Assembly: GCA_977017575.1 (NCBI GenBank)
Contig: CDRNVI010000048.1
Location: 1 to 64,000 of the forward strand
Direction: 5' to 3'
Source of the DNA: Paramoeba atlantica
Taxonomy: Eukaryota; Discosea
DNA length: 64,000 nucleotides
Shown here: in pieces, positions 13,160 to 23,586 of the stretch
Layout of the letters: each line of letters opens with the position of its first letter
Numbering within the stretch: the stretch's first letter is position 1
Translations under genes and position numbers: made by a program
Notes under the pieces: model-generated
The model's input: only the letters and a program-made list of their open reading frames with translations
Database searches by the model: none
What the model was told of the DNA's origin: nothing

Positions 13160-13626
13160 TGTGGAATGCAGTGGAAAGAGAGGAAAATGAAAAAGAAGGC
13201 TAGTATTTCTGTGTGAAATCGGTGAATATGGCTGCAAGAACAGTTCGAATAAGGTCTAGCAAAGTATACAAGCAAGGAAGAAGAGATTCCAATATAAATC
13301 CCGAATATTGCCAACATTAACTTTAAAAAGGAGTACTTATCATATGAGTATATCATAGTTTATACCATCACCCAGTCTCCTAAAGTTGCGTGAATAACTT
13401 TACTGTTTGAAACTAGCATAAGATGAACAATTGTCATGCGTAACGAGCTGCTTTGATTCGCACAAAACAAAAGATATTGCAGGAGCAAAGTGTCATATCT
13501 TGCTCAACCTGGCGATTCTTGCATTTCAGCGTTCCTTGAACTTAATTCGTAAAAAGCAAAAAGATCAAATTTAGCAATTGATTTCCTTCCCCGAATGTGA
13601 TCTCATAGGATCAACCGATAAGCGAC

Positions 13627-13800
13627 TTAATCGACCTCCTGCATACGTCCTTCGCCCTCCGCAAGATCGTCAGCATCCATTTCCGAGCTGGCCGCCACGG
13701 GGGCAGGGGGAAGCCCGTCGTCATCGATGGAGAGGCCGAGTTTCACCATGCGGTGGATGCGTTCGCCGTAGGAGGAAGGATCTTCAAGGTTAAACCCTGA
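13627..13800 (-). pseudogene. HSP90: HSP90 3' stump, truncated upstream end of array
   Basis: Only the last 57 codons and stop remain, beginning at [16 protein letters not shown] and ending in MQEVD, with Gly for Glu in DDDGLPPAP. Homology to the other units stops sharply at 13800. The minus-strand frame stays open into the flank, giving a 108-codon ORF, but the extra N-terminal part is antisense transposon sequence with no HSP90 similarity. The gene cannot make a chaperone. The break lies at the edge of the Merlin relic, so insertion or a rearrangement there probably ended the array. Confidence 0.9.
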
Positions 13801-14680
13801 TGTGAAAATTGGAGTAGAAAGTTGAGGTATTTCAAGATGTTTTATGCAATAAGCCACATCACGCAGAAGGGGTGCAGTGTTATCATGAGGACTATTATTG
13901 GGAATGTGCTGACAGGCACATTTGTCGAGCCAAGTATTGGGAATGCGGTCCACTGTTTAACAAACGGCAAAAACGAACAGTAAAAGAAACTTTGATAATG
14001 CTGTACGGGATATGTGAGGCCCTACCCCGCAAATTCATTGCCAATGAGGCACGGGTGTCGACAAATACTGTTAGCGTCTTCACGGAAGAACTTATAGACT
14101 TAGTTGCGCAAGCACATGACGTGCGTTGGATAAACGCGGGGGGTACTGTTACATTCATGCAGAAGGACGAGACCTGTACAAGTAAAGTGAAGAGAGGCAC
14201 GTGTAATCGCAACCACCGTGTTCGGAAGCAATGTCAGCAATGGTTTCACACTCTTGTGATTACGAATGTTGGCGACCAGGCACAATAAGTGTTTGTCAGA
14301 AGGCTTCCGAATCGTTGTTCATCCACTATGACTCCACATGTCGTGCATTTAGCCCCCGGTCGGAGAACTGTCGTGAAGACGGATGGGTGGCGTGGAACTT
14401 TGGTGTTGGGTTCACTTGTAAACGACAATCATAGAGTGGAGTGAGTGACAACCGAAGGAATATCAACGAACACCGTCGAAAGCATGAATAACCAACTCAA
14501 AATGGAACTTAAGTGTAGGTGGAACCGGTTAGGTGTTGAAGATGAGGCTCGGGAGGAGATGAAGTTCATAACAGAGTGTGTGAACGGAAAGTTGAGAATA
14601 AATGGAAACTCTCGTTTTCGGCGCATACTTTTGAATATAAAGCTGTTCTGTGCGTCCGTAGTGATGGGCTAAGAAAGGTA
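13801..14680 (+). mobile_element. Merlin (IS1016/ISXO2-type) DNA transposon relic
   Basis: Plus-strand frames encode consecutive parts of a Merlin-family DDE transposase. Around 13970-14110 is the helical segment with LIMLYGICEALPRKF and ANEARVSTNTVSVF, followed near 14140-14170 by GGTVTFMQKDE, which fits the first catalytic Asp of the family's EIDE-type motif. In another frame, around 14375-14390, is EDGWVAW (second Asp). In the first frame again, around 14460-14490, is STNTVESMNNQLK (the catalytic Glu in the TNTIES motif). The frame changes at least twice, so the gene is dead. I could not define terminal inverted repeats. Merlin elements are related to bacterial IS1016 and occur in animals and protists. 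Confidence 0.75.
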
Positions 14681-15091
14681 AATGCTGAGTAAAACTTAAT
14701 AAAACGTGTAAGCAAGAAGTCTAAAGAAAAAGGTGTTGTTTTTTCTAAAAACTATTTTTTTGCGCAATTTAGGTTGGTTTTGTCCAAATTGGCACATGCA
14801 AATGTACACAAGGGTAACGAAATCGATCGTTTATCATTCTGCCTGAAGGTTCTGTCTTTACAAGTTTACCATTAGCTCTTCAAAGAGGACGAATTAAGTA
14901 GACCACCTAGTAGGTAGTCTACTTAATTACTTTATACCCAGGTCCTAGGTATAAAGGTTTTCACTATAAAGGTTTCCAGTCTTCTTCTAGGTTTCTTGAT
15001 GAATCACATTCGTTTTTGGGTTTACTCATTTTTAAAAACGCAGCGAAGCCGAAAAGGGTGCACTCGCTTCGGAATGATGTGCTGATATTTC
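14681..15091. other. Intergenic stretch with two adjacent palindromes, 3' of ATM
   Basis: No gene is seen here. At 14892-14928 lies a 37-bp nearly perfect palindrome whose 12-bp arms (AATTAAGTAGAC / GTCTACTTAATT) enclose a smaller one (ACCTAGTAGGT). At 14931-14957 a second one follows with 9-bp arms (CTTTATACC / GGTATAAAG). The stretch is downstream of the ATM stop codon in the direction of transcription, so it could form stem-loops in the ATM 3' untranslated region, or it could be the core of a small foldback element. The 13-mer CACCTAGTAGGTA is shared with the MITE-like repeat near 31419. Confidence 0.6.
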
Positions 15092-18000
15092 CTACAACCA
15101 CGGTGCCCAGCCTGGGTACAGTGACGCAAGATTCTTCTCACTTGTCGCCTCAAGTATCAGTAAATGAACGTGAGCACATACAGTAAGACTCCGATTTCCT
15201 ATTACCCCATTGAGTTTCATTAACGTCCTCGAAGATGCCTGATAGGCGTCAATACATTCATCCGCCGCAGCAGATGTGCCCGCGGATGTTCCTAAAACCT
15301 TCGATATATCAACTGCCCACTTGGCTAGGGGATCGTGTAGCAGTGTTTGTACTACTGTGTGAACCATTTCCTTCGAATCGCGTAGGAGTTCCATGACCGA
15401 TTCGCAGCTAACGCGAAAAAGTCCCCGGGCTCCGGTAATCCCCAGACCGTCGACCATATCACGCGTAAGACGAAAAGGAATGACTTCCGGGATGGGGAGC
15501 AGAAGACCTTCATCGAAAGCGAGTCCAATATCAATGTGAATCACCTCTCCAGTACACTTATCAATGAGTATGTTAGAGGTATGCCGATCCCCTAGCCCAA
15601 CAATGTGACCCACCATACTACTGGATGCTACACTGTTTGTGTATGCCAGACGTGCGGTGTACCACTCGACGGGAGTTGAGAAATGCTCGAGAAAGAATTT
15701 GTTGAAGCATGGGTGAAGTTTTGAACAGACAGATGAATACATTTGAAGTTTATCAGACGCAGACTGTGTTCCCACACTCTGCATTTTAGACCTCGCTGTG
15801 TCGTGTGGCATGTCTTGAGGATAATATCGGTGATGAGCGCCCGTGTGCTCCTTCCCCGGTTGTCCAATGAGGTACTGACCAAGTGTAAGACTATTTTCCA
15901 CCCATTGTACAAGGCCACTTGTAGGTGTGAGCGGGACAACAATGTACGTTCGTATTTTTGTACTTGACGTCGAGCGCTTGTGTTGAAATAGGTCGTTACA
16001 AAGAGAAAAAACTTGCTCCACCAAAGCATCCTGCCGTAGATCATCTTTGCTTTTCACGAGTTGTCGGTATTCATGTCCAGCAACACTGCGACATGTAATA
16101 AGTTTCGGCTGGTTTAATCCACCTGGAAGCGAGATAGAGGTCAAGAATGCTTGAACGACCTCTCGTTCTGGAGCGTTTGTGTAAGAAACTGCTGTTGGGA
16201 CAATTGTTTTTGAAAGTACTCCCAGTTTAGAAAGACGTGTCGTAATTTGTGGATTCGCCCCTGTGAACCTGGAAGCAGGAGCAAAGGCAAGTTCGATATA
16301 CGCATTAGTCAATACCTCTAATTCAGATATAATAATTTTCATTTGGTGATCGGACTCAGATAGCTGCTTCAATATAGAATTTGCGGCATCAATCTTTTCT
16401 TGACTAATAACATGCAGTTCTGCTTCCCCGGAGGGATACTTTGCTCCATTTCTCATTGAAAATAAGGTGTACAACGCAGGTTGCGGGCTATTGTTTACTA
16501 CTCGAATGATCAAATTCCTCAAGATATTTTGAAATTCCCCGTCATCCGATTGAATTCCCAAACGAGCACACAACTGAGGGAACAAAGGAAGAAAAATGGA
16601 AGTAGGAAACATCCCTACTTTTTCGGAGACAACTCTGTTCACCGCTGTTTCAGTCAGGTTCGCGAACCAAAGAGAAACGAATCGATAGGTAGAAGCCAAA
16701 AGTTTGTCACTCCGCAGGCCTCCGTGCTGGAGTACTTGCGCGTAGCATCGTAAACAATGCAAACACAAGGCCTCTCGATCATTGACATTCCTTTCGAGTT
16801 CTGCAAGCATAATTTTATGCTCTCTTTCCTGTAAGGTCAAGTGTCGTTTAATATGTCGCTTTTTGTGTTCACTCAATGTGCTTTGCAGTTTTTGATAGCC
16901 CAATTTTTGCTGTTGACGGTTGCGACGAATCTCATCCACTTGTTCAACAAATATTTGGTGTTCATTTGACCGCATTTTTGATTCTAATTCTGAAAACATA
17001 GCGTCGTAAAATCTTGCGGATGCGTAGTGATAACTAACGTCGTCATTCATGCCTTTACAAGAAGTCAAAACTTTGTTGAGAATGTTGGGCGTAGTATCAA
17101 CTTTACGTTTAAATTTCCATTTGGCCAACTGAAGAATGCATTCAGGTGTTTCACGACATTCCATAAGATCCATCGCGAAAGAGTGCTTCTTCGCCTTCCA
17201 CATACATTTCGCCATAATTTTTGCACATTCGCTGGGTATGTGACTAGAATCTCTCAAAGTGGGGTGGTGCAAAAGTGAGAATGCTCCCCCATGCGCTCCT
17301 TGACTAGTGGCTGCTTGAGCAGCATCTAATATGTAAGTTGCCTTTAATTCTCTCTTGTCCATTATTCGTAGAAGGCACAGTTGAAGATTCACAAGTTTGC
17401 GACGATGAGGATACGGTATGGAGTGTGGAATGTTAATGTGACCCACATTCGTGTCCTTAGTGAAAATCAATGGTTCACCTGTGTGAAATCTCAAATCAGG
17501 AAAACTGCGAAGAGTATCAAAAGCAAAGAATAAGGAAAGTTTTTCATCAAGTGAAATACTTTTGTCTAGACTTAAGGCTTGCTCTCCGAAGTGTACCGCA
17601 CGTAGAAATTCGGAGCCAAAACCTTTGGAAAGCCCTCTGAGTGACGCAAAAATACTTTCATGAAAAGAGGCCGGATATTCAATCAAACCTGGTCCGTTTG
17701 GGTCATCCTCTGCCCACTGCTCCTGACGCCAGGCTGCGTATGATTGAAGGTCTCTCAAAACTTTTGTCGACTCATCATTCCTATCAAAGTACGCATTTTT
17801 GATTACTATTTCTGGAATTGTTTGCAATCCTGCATCTTCCAAAATAGAAAAGAGTGAATGAGGGTCTGAAACCGAGTCTCTGTCAACATTTTCTACGACT
17901 TGTATTTGCCCTAAGTAGTCTTTTTCACTTTTCAAGACGGAAAGTCGACCAGAAACAGTGTTTCCTGCACCGATTCCCTGTAGATACGAGTTTCCATGTC

Positions 18001-21000
18001 TCAAATTCGGATATACTTTTTGTAAGGATTGACAGGCTTCTCGAGAGAGCGCACCCTTTTCCTCTGGTTGCTGCATTTCTTCCCCTAATTCGATAAATAG
18101 AAGAGCTTCTAAATACATACAAGCCTTAATTGATGCATCAATGAGCACTGGAAGTGGAATTTTAACTCCGATAAGGTCAGAAAGTCCCATCGGAACCCGT
18201 AAATGCTGAGTTTCAGAGATATTAGCCGAATGAAGGCACGACTGCATTCCTCCTTGACGCACCACCTGAATAGATATTTCTAGATATATTTTAATGATAT
18301 TTCTAATGATCGTTTGACTTATTCGCACACTACATGAGTCTTGCAAAGCATTCGTTAACGCGTCCCCTATCGAACCGCGAGCCTGAGCACTGCACGTGTC
18401 TCTCAGGGAATAATAAAGGCAGGCAAGAAAAAGAGGTTCAGCGACAGAATCAGATACAGCACATACGCGGACGTAACCCTGCAAAGGATCAGCTGCAGGA
18501 CTTATCGTGTCAATAAGTTCTAGTGTGGTAGATCTTATCCATTTAGAGTACGTATTTTCCGCATCGCGTACATGAGATTCGATTGTTCCAACATCACTTT
18601 TAGGTTCCTCATGTTTCCTGTTCTCGATGCTCGGAACATGATCTCCGTTTTTCCAATTCAGCACGACGGGCATACAGTCGCTCGGCATTGACTCCATAAC
18701 CTGAGGAAAATCCTTCCAAAACTGCGATAAAAGTGCATGTGCAGTTTCCATAGTCGAGATTGACGAAGAATAAATAAAACTGCTGCATACACGATGCATT
18801 GTTTCCACTTGAAAAACGTGGTCTTGAATTTCGGTATTCAAGGACAATCTAGGAAGACAGTCTGAGGGGCACGCCTCAGGCACAAATGGTAAAAAACAGA
18901 AGAATTCCGGATGCATTCTACATATCACACATAAGCAGCGCAGAGCTTCGATATGAAAAGCTGTCAAATTTTCGTCTTTCAATATACCGCATAGGGATGT
19001 AAAGCATGATTCCGAGTATCCGGAGTTTGCGAAGGCTTCAGCTTCTTTCAAACACTTAGAAATTGTTCTCCCTAGAATGAGTTTGGAACCTCCACGGAAA
19101 TACAATTGCAATGCATCTTTTAAACAATTGCGCGGCGGATTCGGAGGAAAAACACCGCAATCAGTCGACTCAATCGCAACTTCTTCAAAAAGTTGCTTGA
19201 CATTTAACCTAGAATATTGGGAAAGCGTTTGACGGGCGCGATTATCAAATGAAAACTGACAGTTAACAGACCCAAAAGCAATTGAGCAGTCGTCGTGCAT
19301 TTCAATAATCTCCGTCGTGGTAATATTCAGGGAGTGGCACGCGTGAAAAAGTGTGCTCTTGACGACTCCCATCGTTTTCATAAATTTGTCTACGCCTGGA
19401 GTTAAGTGCACGATAAAAGGAAGAAGTTTAAGAATGCTTCTAACAATCAAAGGCGTGCAGCACTGCGCGGCCTTACGCGGTGCTTTGCATAGGACCACCA
19501 CCAGAGAGCACATCATCGCATCCTGGAAGTCATCATTCTTTCTTCTTTTCAACAACCTGAACAGGTGAGTGAAAGCGGAAAGCCATCGAAATGATGTCCA
19601 AAATTCACTCTTAGAATAATCTTGCAGAAGCAACATGGCTTTCTCGATCATCAATGCTCCATCGCGATTTCGTTCTATTTCTTCAGAAAGAGCAGTTCCC
19701 AATGTGAAATTCGTGCACTCTAACCTGAACATGTGTTCAACAATCAAATCCTTCGACTCTTCTAAGTTCTTTTGAAATTCATCTCCGAAAGCAATTTGAA
19801 AATGCTTCTGAACCTTTTGAGCTCCAGTTGCAAGACTTTGGTCGCCACAACTACGAATAAGGAGCATTGTTGAAAAAATAAACGGGAAGCTACTGACATA
19901 CTGATGTTGAAGGCAACTTGATCTCGGCTGCGGTTCCTTTAACTTTTGCAAAAACGCAAAAGCGCTTTCTCCGTGATTGTTTCCTAGACTACGGCACAGA
20001 AATGAGGCAGCGAAAAAATTATCAGTGATGTCTTGAGGCATTGTATTCCAATTTGCACTATCCGAAATCCAAAGAAGCGGAAACATTCGAAGCTCATGGT
20101 TGGCGATCCAATCATATCCAATAAGTAGGGCTCCGGTACTCAAGACATCCAACACAAGATCTTTCTTTGAGCGAAGAAATTCGACAAGAAAAACAGAAAA
20201 CAGAAACTGATCACTGATCAGCAATTTCAAAAAGAGCAAGATACAACGGCATTGAACGACAGGAATATTACTTTCGAATAAAGTAATAGCGAACTGCAAG
20301 GCCGATCGTGCGCTGTTAGTTTCGGAGCTTAGAAGACGTGAACTTAAAGTATTTAAAATCTCAGTTGTAAAACTATCCCGTCCATGAAAGAAAAACAGAA
20401 ATGAAATTAAATGCTGCGTTGCTTTCGTCATAAAGGTGAGTTCTTGCAAAGATATGTATCGAAGTATGTACCTACCGCAGTTCAACTGAAGTTTCACGTC
20501 AGAAACTTGTTTCGCAATCGAAAGAGCAACCTCACACGAACTGTGGGCCGAAAAGAAGAGTGCAGTAGTCGGTTCTTCTTCCTCAATCAGGCGCAGTGCA
20601 TCTTTTAAAAGCTCATTTTCTGTGTTACTTTCAAGCATACACTGTAAATTTTCGATGAAGCTGGAAAAAATGCTGTAAGAATGGACCGAGAATGCAGAAG
20701 ACAACACTGATTTGAACCGAGTCCAATGGGCGCTTTTTCTGTCACAAGTGCAATAGATCCAATGTATATAAATATTCGTCTTTTTCATTTTGTAAAACTG
20801 TGCAGTTGGCGATGCTAATTCGAGTTCGTCAAGTTTGGAAAAACAGAACTCGAGTAGCGTCGATGTCTGAAGTGCATTCTCAGAGAACACTTTTGATAGA
20901 ATCCTAAAAAGAATCATCGAAATGGTTATGGACTGTTCGAAACAGAGGGCACTCCTGTTCCCCACTTCGTATTTATTTTTCGACACCGAGTTATAAGCAG

Positions 21001-23434
21001 TAGGACACCAATAGCTGCACGTGCTTCGATAGAGGTCGAGAAGATACTGCATTATCGCATTCGTAGACGTCTGTATATGCGACATCTCATTCATTGCATG
21101 AGATCTCACACTCTGACTTGGCTTCGTTTTATGCTGCGCGGCGCTGTCGTCAAGTAGCAAAGAAAATTCCAATATCGCATCATGTTGCGCCAGTAGGACA
21201 GATAGGAGTGACTGTAAGTTTTTTTTCGATTCAAAAAGAATGCCCGAAGAAAGAGAATAAACTGGTGAAGACACGAAAGATAGAAATTCGTCTTTTGCGC
21301 CGCATTCAAAAGTGAAAATGAAACTCTTCTTCGAGCGATCGTATGATTGATCAAAGAAGCATAAAGAAAAATGGAATATATCCATGGCAAGAAGAAAATC
21401 TTTTTGCGATTCTTTTATGAGGAAAGGGAAGTCCAAAACGTCGCGAAATAGCCACTCAGACACCGCTCGAGTAGTGGGATGAGACAAACATAGAATGGCA
21501 AGCTGTGCAAGGCTCGGTATTGTTTGAGTAGTCGTGTTGGCAAGAAGGGTATTTTTTACAATTCGAATACTTTGTTGTATCACTCGCAAGTCTTGTATTG
21601 AAGGAATCAGACGTATTAAAAAATTTATTAGGCTTGGTGAAGTATTGCCCTCTGCGGACACAACTGAGTTCATGAACTTCCACGCGGGAGACCAAAATTC
21701 GTGATCTGTAGGCAGTACTGCGCGGCTGTGCGGCTTTTGCAGCAAAATTTCTAAAACGTGAAGACCGCTGGGCGCCAATTCTGAAAAGGAAAACAGTTTA
21801 TTAAGAAGTAAAGGGAAATTAGAATTGAGAAATTCGTCTGTGTTAGCAAGATTCTCTGCAGAAATAACATTCGGCACGAAAACGGGAATACCAATTAATG
21901 CAATTAATGACGTCACTGCTTCTCGGGCAATGTCGATGCTTTCATCAAGGCCAACTTGAGTGAAAAGTGAAAGTAAGGTCCTGTAGCGCACGTGATTCAG
22001 GTCTTCAGGCCATGTAAGCAACCAAAAGCGTATAAAAGTAAGCCAGCAAAGCAATTTTTCTTTTTTGCCTTCGTTTACACAAACAAGCTGATTTGTAATA
22101 AAATCATCTGCATACCTCATTGAAGTTTTTTGAGTGGAACTTAATTTCAGGATTTTTGCCGATCTCACATGTTTCTCACCTAGCTCGGTTTGTTCTCTTG
22201 AGGAGCACAACTGAACATAATGTATTGTGTTCGAAATCAGACGCGAAAGAAACTGGTCTCCGGATACTTCCTTCGATGACCTATGACAAATTGCTGTACT
22301 TGATTTATACGAGTCACAAATTTGAACGTATTCTTCGCAAACAATGTTTAGCAATAATTTAAGAGTTCCACACAGTTGAATATGCCGCAATTCATGAGGA
22401 ATTCGAGGACCCAAACTTTGATTAACGCCATGTAAATAATTCCTATGCGAATATCGAAGACCAGGAAATTCTAAACGATTCAAGCCTTCTAAAAACGATT
22501 GAACGTATTCCAGCATCGCCTTCTTCCATACGTCCTTTGTGCAATACTTCCAGTTGTCGCAAAGTGTCGACAATACGGGATAAAAATTCAATAGACCAGC
22601 TTCACGACATGCATAGTCCATCAAAACTACAGCAATACGTAGCAGACAGCTCCCGAATCGAACGTGTTGGCACATAACGCTGTGATTGGCATGTACTAAC
22701 ATCAATAGCTTTGCCACCTCAGGGGTAAGATTCTGAAGCCCGTTCCAAAACGGCGTATGACAGACTATCACAGCTATCGCACTTTCGAAGTTCTCGAACA
22801 AGGAACAAGAAAACTGGGAGAGCGTCACGTCCACTGCACGTTGATATCTCACAGGAGAGCGAAAAACGATGGATACTAAAACCTCGAAAACGTTGTGTAA
22901 AAGCAGTTCAGACAGGTTCGAGACGTACACCCGAAAGGACAAAACTCTCATCACAAGCATGCTGTAATCAAACTCTATAAGATGGCCGAACGCATCGGCG
23001 GACAACATTTCTAAGATATTTTGCAACAAATAAGGCAGTACGCGACATCTACGCCAAGACAAAGGAGGGATGTCATCATCAAAGGAAATGTTTCGATGCA
23101 TTAATTCGAATACATGTCGGAAGGGCGTCGTTACATCTCTAGATAACGTTTGAAGTGCACGAGATTTCGAGCTCAAGCCCGCGAAAAATGGCTTGATATA
23201 GCGATCCAATAACACAATCACTAAATTGCTACAAACATCGAGCCCAACAGCACAATGTAGTGGAGGTATCTCGTCGATCGCGGGACTGAGTAAGGTGTCC
23301 GCAACTTGTGCCTGATATTTTTCAATCGTGCTGCGAAGCTCTGAAAGTGCATTCCTTTGTCCGTCTTTTCGAGAGGAAGTAAGAGTGTGCAAGATAGAGT
23401 TTAATGAATTTACCAAGTCCGTGTTTCGAGGCAT
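15092..23434 (-). CDS. ATM: ATM-type PI3K-like protein kinase
   Basis: The 2780-aa intronless protein is a PIKK that senses DNA double-strand breaks and phosphorylates checkpoint proteins in the nucleus. The N-terminus (about 20-40) has a TAN-like segment, KDGQRNALSELRSTIE. The middle is a long alpha-solenoid followed by the FAT region. The kinase domain has DDLRQD (2464-2469), the catalytic loop GLGDRHTSN (2613-2621) and the metal-binding HIDIGLAF (2633-2640). It ends with the FATC motif LASLYPGWAPWL, where PGW and the terminal aromatic residue are hallmarks of ATM rather than ATR, DNA-PKcs or TOR. The phrase RLAYTNSVASSSMVGHI also matches ATM. The protein is slightly shorter than human ATM (3056 aa). 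The ATG at 23434 gives a good family N-terminus. Confidence 0.93.
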   Translation of the reverse strand: MPRNTDLVNSLNSILHTLTSSRKDGQRNALSELRSTIEKYQAQVADTLLSPAIDEIPPLHCAVGLDVCSNLVIVLLDRYIKPFFAGLSSKSRALQTLSRDVTTPFRHVFELMHRNISFDDDIPPLSWRRCRVLPYLLQNILEMLSADAFGHLIEFDYSMLVMRVLSFRVYVSNLSELLLHNVFEVLVSIVFRSPVRYQRAVDVTLSQFSCSLFENFESAIAVIVCHTPFWNGLQNLTPEVAKLLMLVHANHSVMCQHVRFGSCLLRIAVVLMDYACREAGLLNFYPVLSTLCDNWKYCTKDVWKKAMLEYVQSFLEGLNRLEFPGLRYSHRNYLHGVNQSLGPRIPHELRHIQLCGTLKLLLNIVCEEYVQICDSYKSSTAICHRSSKEVSGDQFLSRLISNTIHYVQLCSSREQTELGEKHVRSAKILKLSSTQKTSMRYADDFITNQLVCVNEGKKEKLLCWLTFIRFWLLTWPEDLNHVRYRTLLSLFTQVGLDESIDIAREAVTSLIALIGIPVFVPNVISAENLANTDEFLNSNFPLLLNKLFSFSELAPSGLHVLEILLQKPHSRAVLPTDHEFWSPAWKFMNSVVSAEGNTSPSLINFLIRLIPSIQDLRVIQQSIRIVKNTLLANTTTQTIPSLAQLAILCLSHPTTRAVSEWLFRDVLDFPFLIKESQKDFLLAMDIFHFSLCFFDQSYDRSKKSFIFTFECGAKDEFLSFVSSPVYSLSSGILFESKKNLQSLLSVLLAQHDAILEFSLLLDDSAAQHKTKPSQSVRSHAMNEMSHIQTSTNAIMQYLLDLYRSTCSYWCPTAYNSVSKNKYEVGNRSALCFEQSITISMILFRILSKVFSENALQTSTLLEFCFSKLDELELASPTAQFYKMKKTNIYIHWIYCTCDRKSAHWTRFKSVLSSAFSVHSYSIFSSFIENLQCMLESNTENELLKDALRLIEEEEPTTALFFSAHSSCEVALSIAKQVSDVKLQLNCGRYILRYISLQELTFMTKATQHLISFLFFFHGRDSFTTEILNTLSSRLLSSETNSARSALQFAITLFESNIPVVQCRCILLFLKLLISDQFLFSVFLVEFLRSKKDLVLDVLSTGALLIGYDWIANHELRMFPLLWISDSANWNTMPQDITDNFFAASFLCRSLGNNHGESAFAFLQKLKEPQPRSSCLQHQYVSSFPFIFSTMLLIRSCGDQSLATGAQKVQKHFQIAFGDEFQKNLEESKDLIVEHMFRLECTNFTLGTALSEEIERNRDGALMIEKAMLLLQDYSKSEFWTSFRWLSAFTHLFRLLKRRKNDDFQDAMMCSLVVVLCKAPRKAAQCCTPLIVRSILKLLPFIVHLTPGVDKFMKTMGVVKSTLFHACHSLNITTTEIIEMHDDCSIAFGSVNCQFSFDNRARQTLSQYSRLNVKQLFEEVAIESTDCGVFPPNPPRNCLKDALQLYFRGGSKLILGRTISKCLKEAEAFANSGYSESCFTSLCGILKDENLTAFHIEALRCLCVICRMHPEFFCFLPFVPEACPSDCLPRLSLNTEIQDHVFQVETMHRVCSSFIYSSSISTMETAHALLSQFWKDFPQVMESMPSDCMPVVLNWKNGDHVPSIENRKHEEPKSDVGTIESHVRDAENTYSKWIRSTTLELIDTISPAADPLQGYVRVCAVSDSVAEPLFLACLYYSLRDTCSAQARGSIGDALTNALQDSCSVRISQTIIRNIIKIYLEISIQVVRQGGMQSCLHSANISETQHLRVPMGLSDLIGVKIPLPVLIDASIKACMYLEALLFIELGEEMQQPEEKGALSREACQSLQKVYPNLRHGNSYLQGIGAGNTVSGRLSVLKSEKDYLGQIQVVENVDRDSVSDPHSLFSILEDAGLQTIPEIVIKNAYFDRNDESTKVLRDLQSYAAWRQEQWAEDDPNGPGLIEYPASFHESIFASLRGLSKGFGSEFLRAVHFGEQALSLDKSISLDEKLSLFFAFDTLRSFPDLRFHTGEPLIFTKDTNVGHINIPHSIPYPHRRKLVNLQLCLLRIMDKRELKATYILDAAQAATSQGAHGGAFSLLHHPTLRDSSHIPSECAKIMAKCMWKAKKHSFAMDLMECRETPECILQLAKWKFKRKVDTTPNILNKVLTSCKGMNDDVSYHYASARFYDAMFSELESKMRSNEHQIFVEQVDEIRRNRQQQKLGYQKLQSTLSEHKKRHIKRHLTLQEREHKIMLAELERNVNDREALCLHCLRCYAQVLQHGGLRSDKLLASTYRFVSLWFANLTETAVNRVVSEKVGMFPTSIFLPLFPQLCARLGIQSDDGEFQNILRNLIIRVVNNSPQPALYTLFSMRNGAKYPSGEAELHVISQEKIDAANSILKQLSESDHQMKIIISELEVLTNAYIELAFAPASRFTGANPQITTRLSKLGVLSKTIVPTAVSYTNAPEREVVQAFLTSISLPGGLNQPKLITCRSVAGHEYRQLVKSKDDLRQDALVEQVFSLCNDLFQHKRSTSSTKIRTYIVVPLTPTSGLVQWVENSLTLGQYLIGQPGKEHTGAHHRYYPQDMPHDTARSKMQSVGTQSASDKLQMYSSVCSKLHPCFNKFFLEHFSTPVEWYTARLAYTNSVASSSMVGHIVGLGDRHTSNILIDKCTGEVIHIDIGLAFDEGLLLPIPEVIPFRLTRDMVDGLGITGARGLFRVSCESVMELLRDSKEMVHTVVQTLLHDPLAKWAVDISKVLGTSAGTSAAADECIDAYQASSRTLMKLNGVIGNRSLTVCAHVHLLILEATSEKNLASLYPGWAPWL

Positions 23435-23586
23435 GCGTTATTGGGTGGAATGAACATTTATCATAATTCTCGCTTTAGAAGAAAATATACGTGTATCTTA
23501 AAGATCTATAGAAATATTATAGATATATTTAGAGAATAACCATGATTAAAAACAATTTTACGCTTGGGTTAAAGTTATTCGTGAGG

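Larger units (their letters stand above)
1..13800 (-). repeat. Tandem HSP90 gene array, 2587-bp unit
   Basis: Stop codons recur at 694, 3281, 5868, 8455 and 11042, exactly 2587 bp apart, and again at 13627 after 2585 bp because the last spacer lacks 2 bp near 13517. Each unit is a 2118-bp coding region plus a 469-bp spacer. Copies differ at only a few bases. The array enters from beyond the left edge, so its copy number is unknown, and it stops abruptly at 13800 where unrelated transposon sequence begins. Head-to-tail arrays of this gene occur in kinetoplastids (HSP83) and some other protists. Near-identity of spacers as well as genes points to recent amplification or homogenisation. Confidence 0.97.

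Noticed and set aside
1-13800. CRISPR or satellite explanation for the left-hand repeats
   Set aside because: The unit is 2587 bp and carries a complete HSP90 gene, so this is a gene array.
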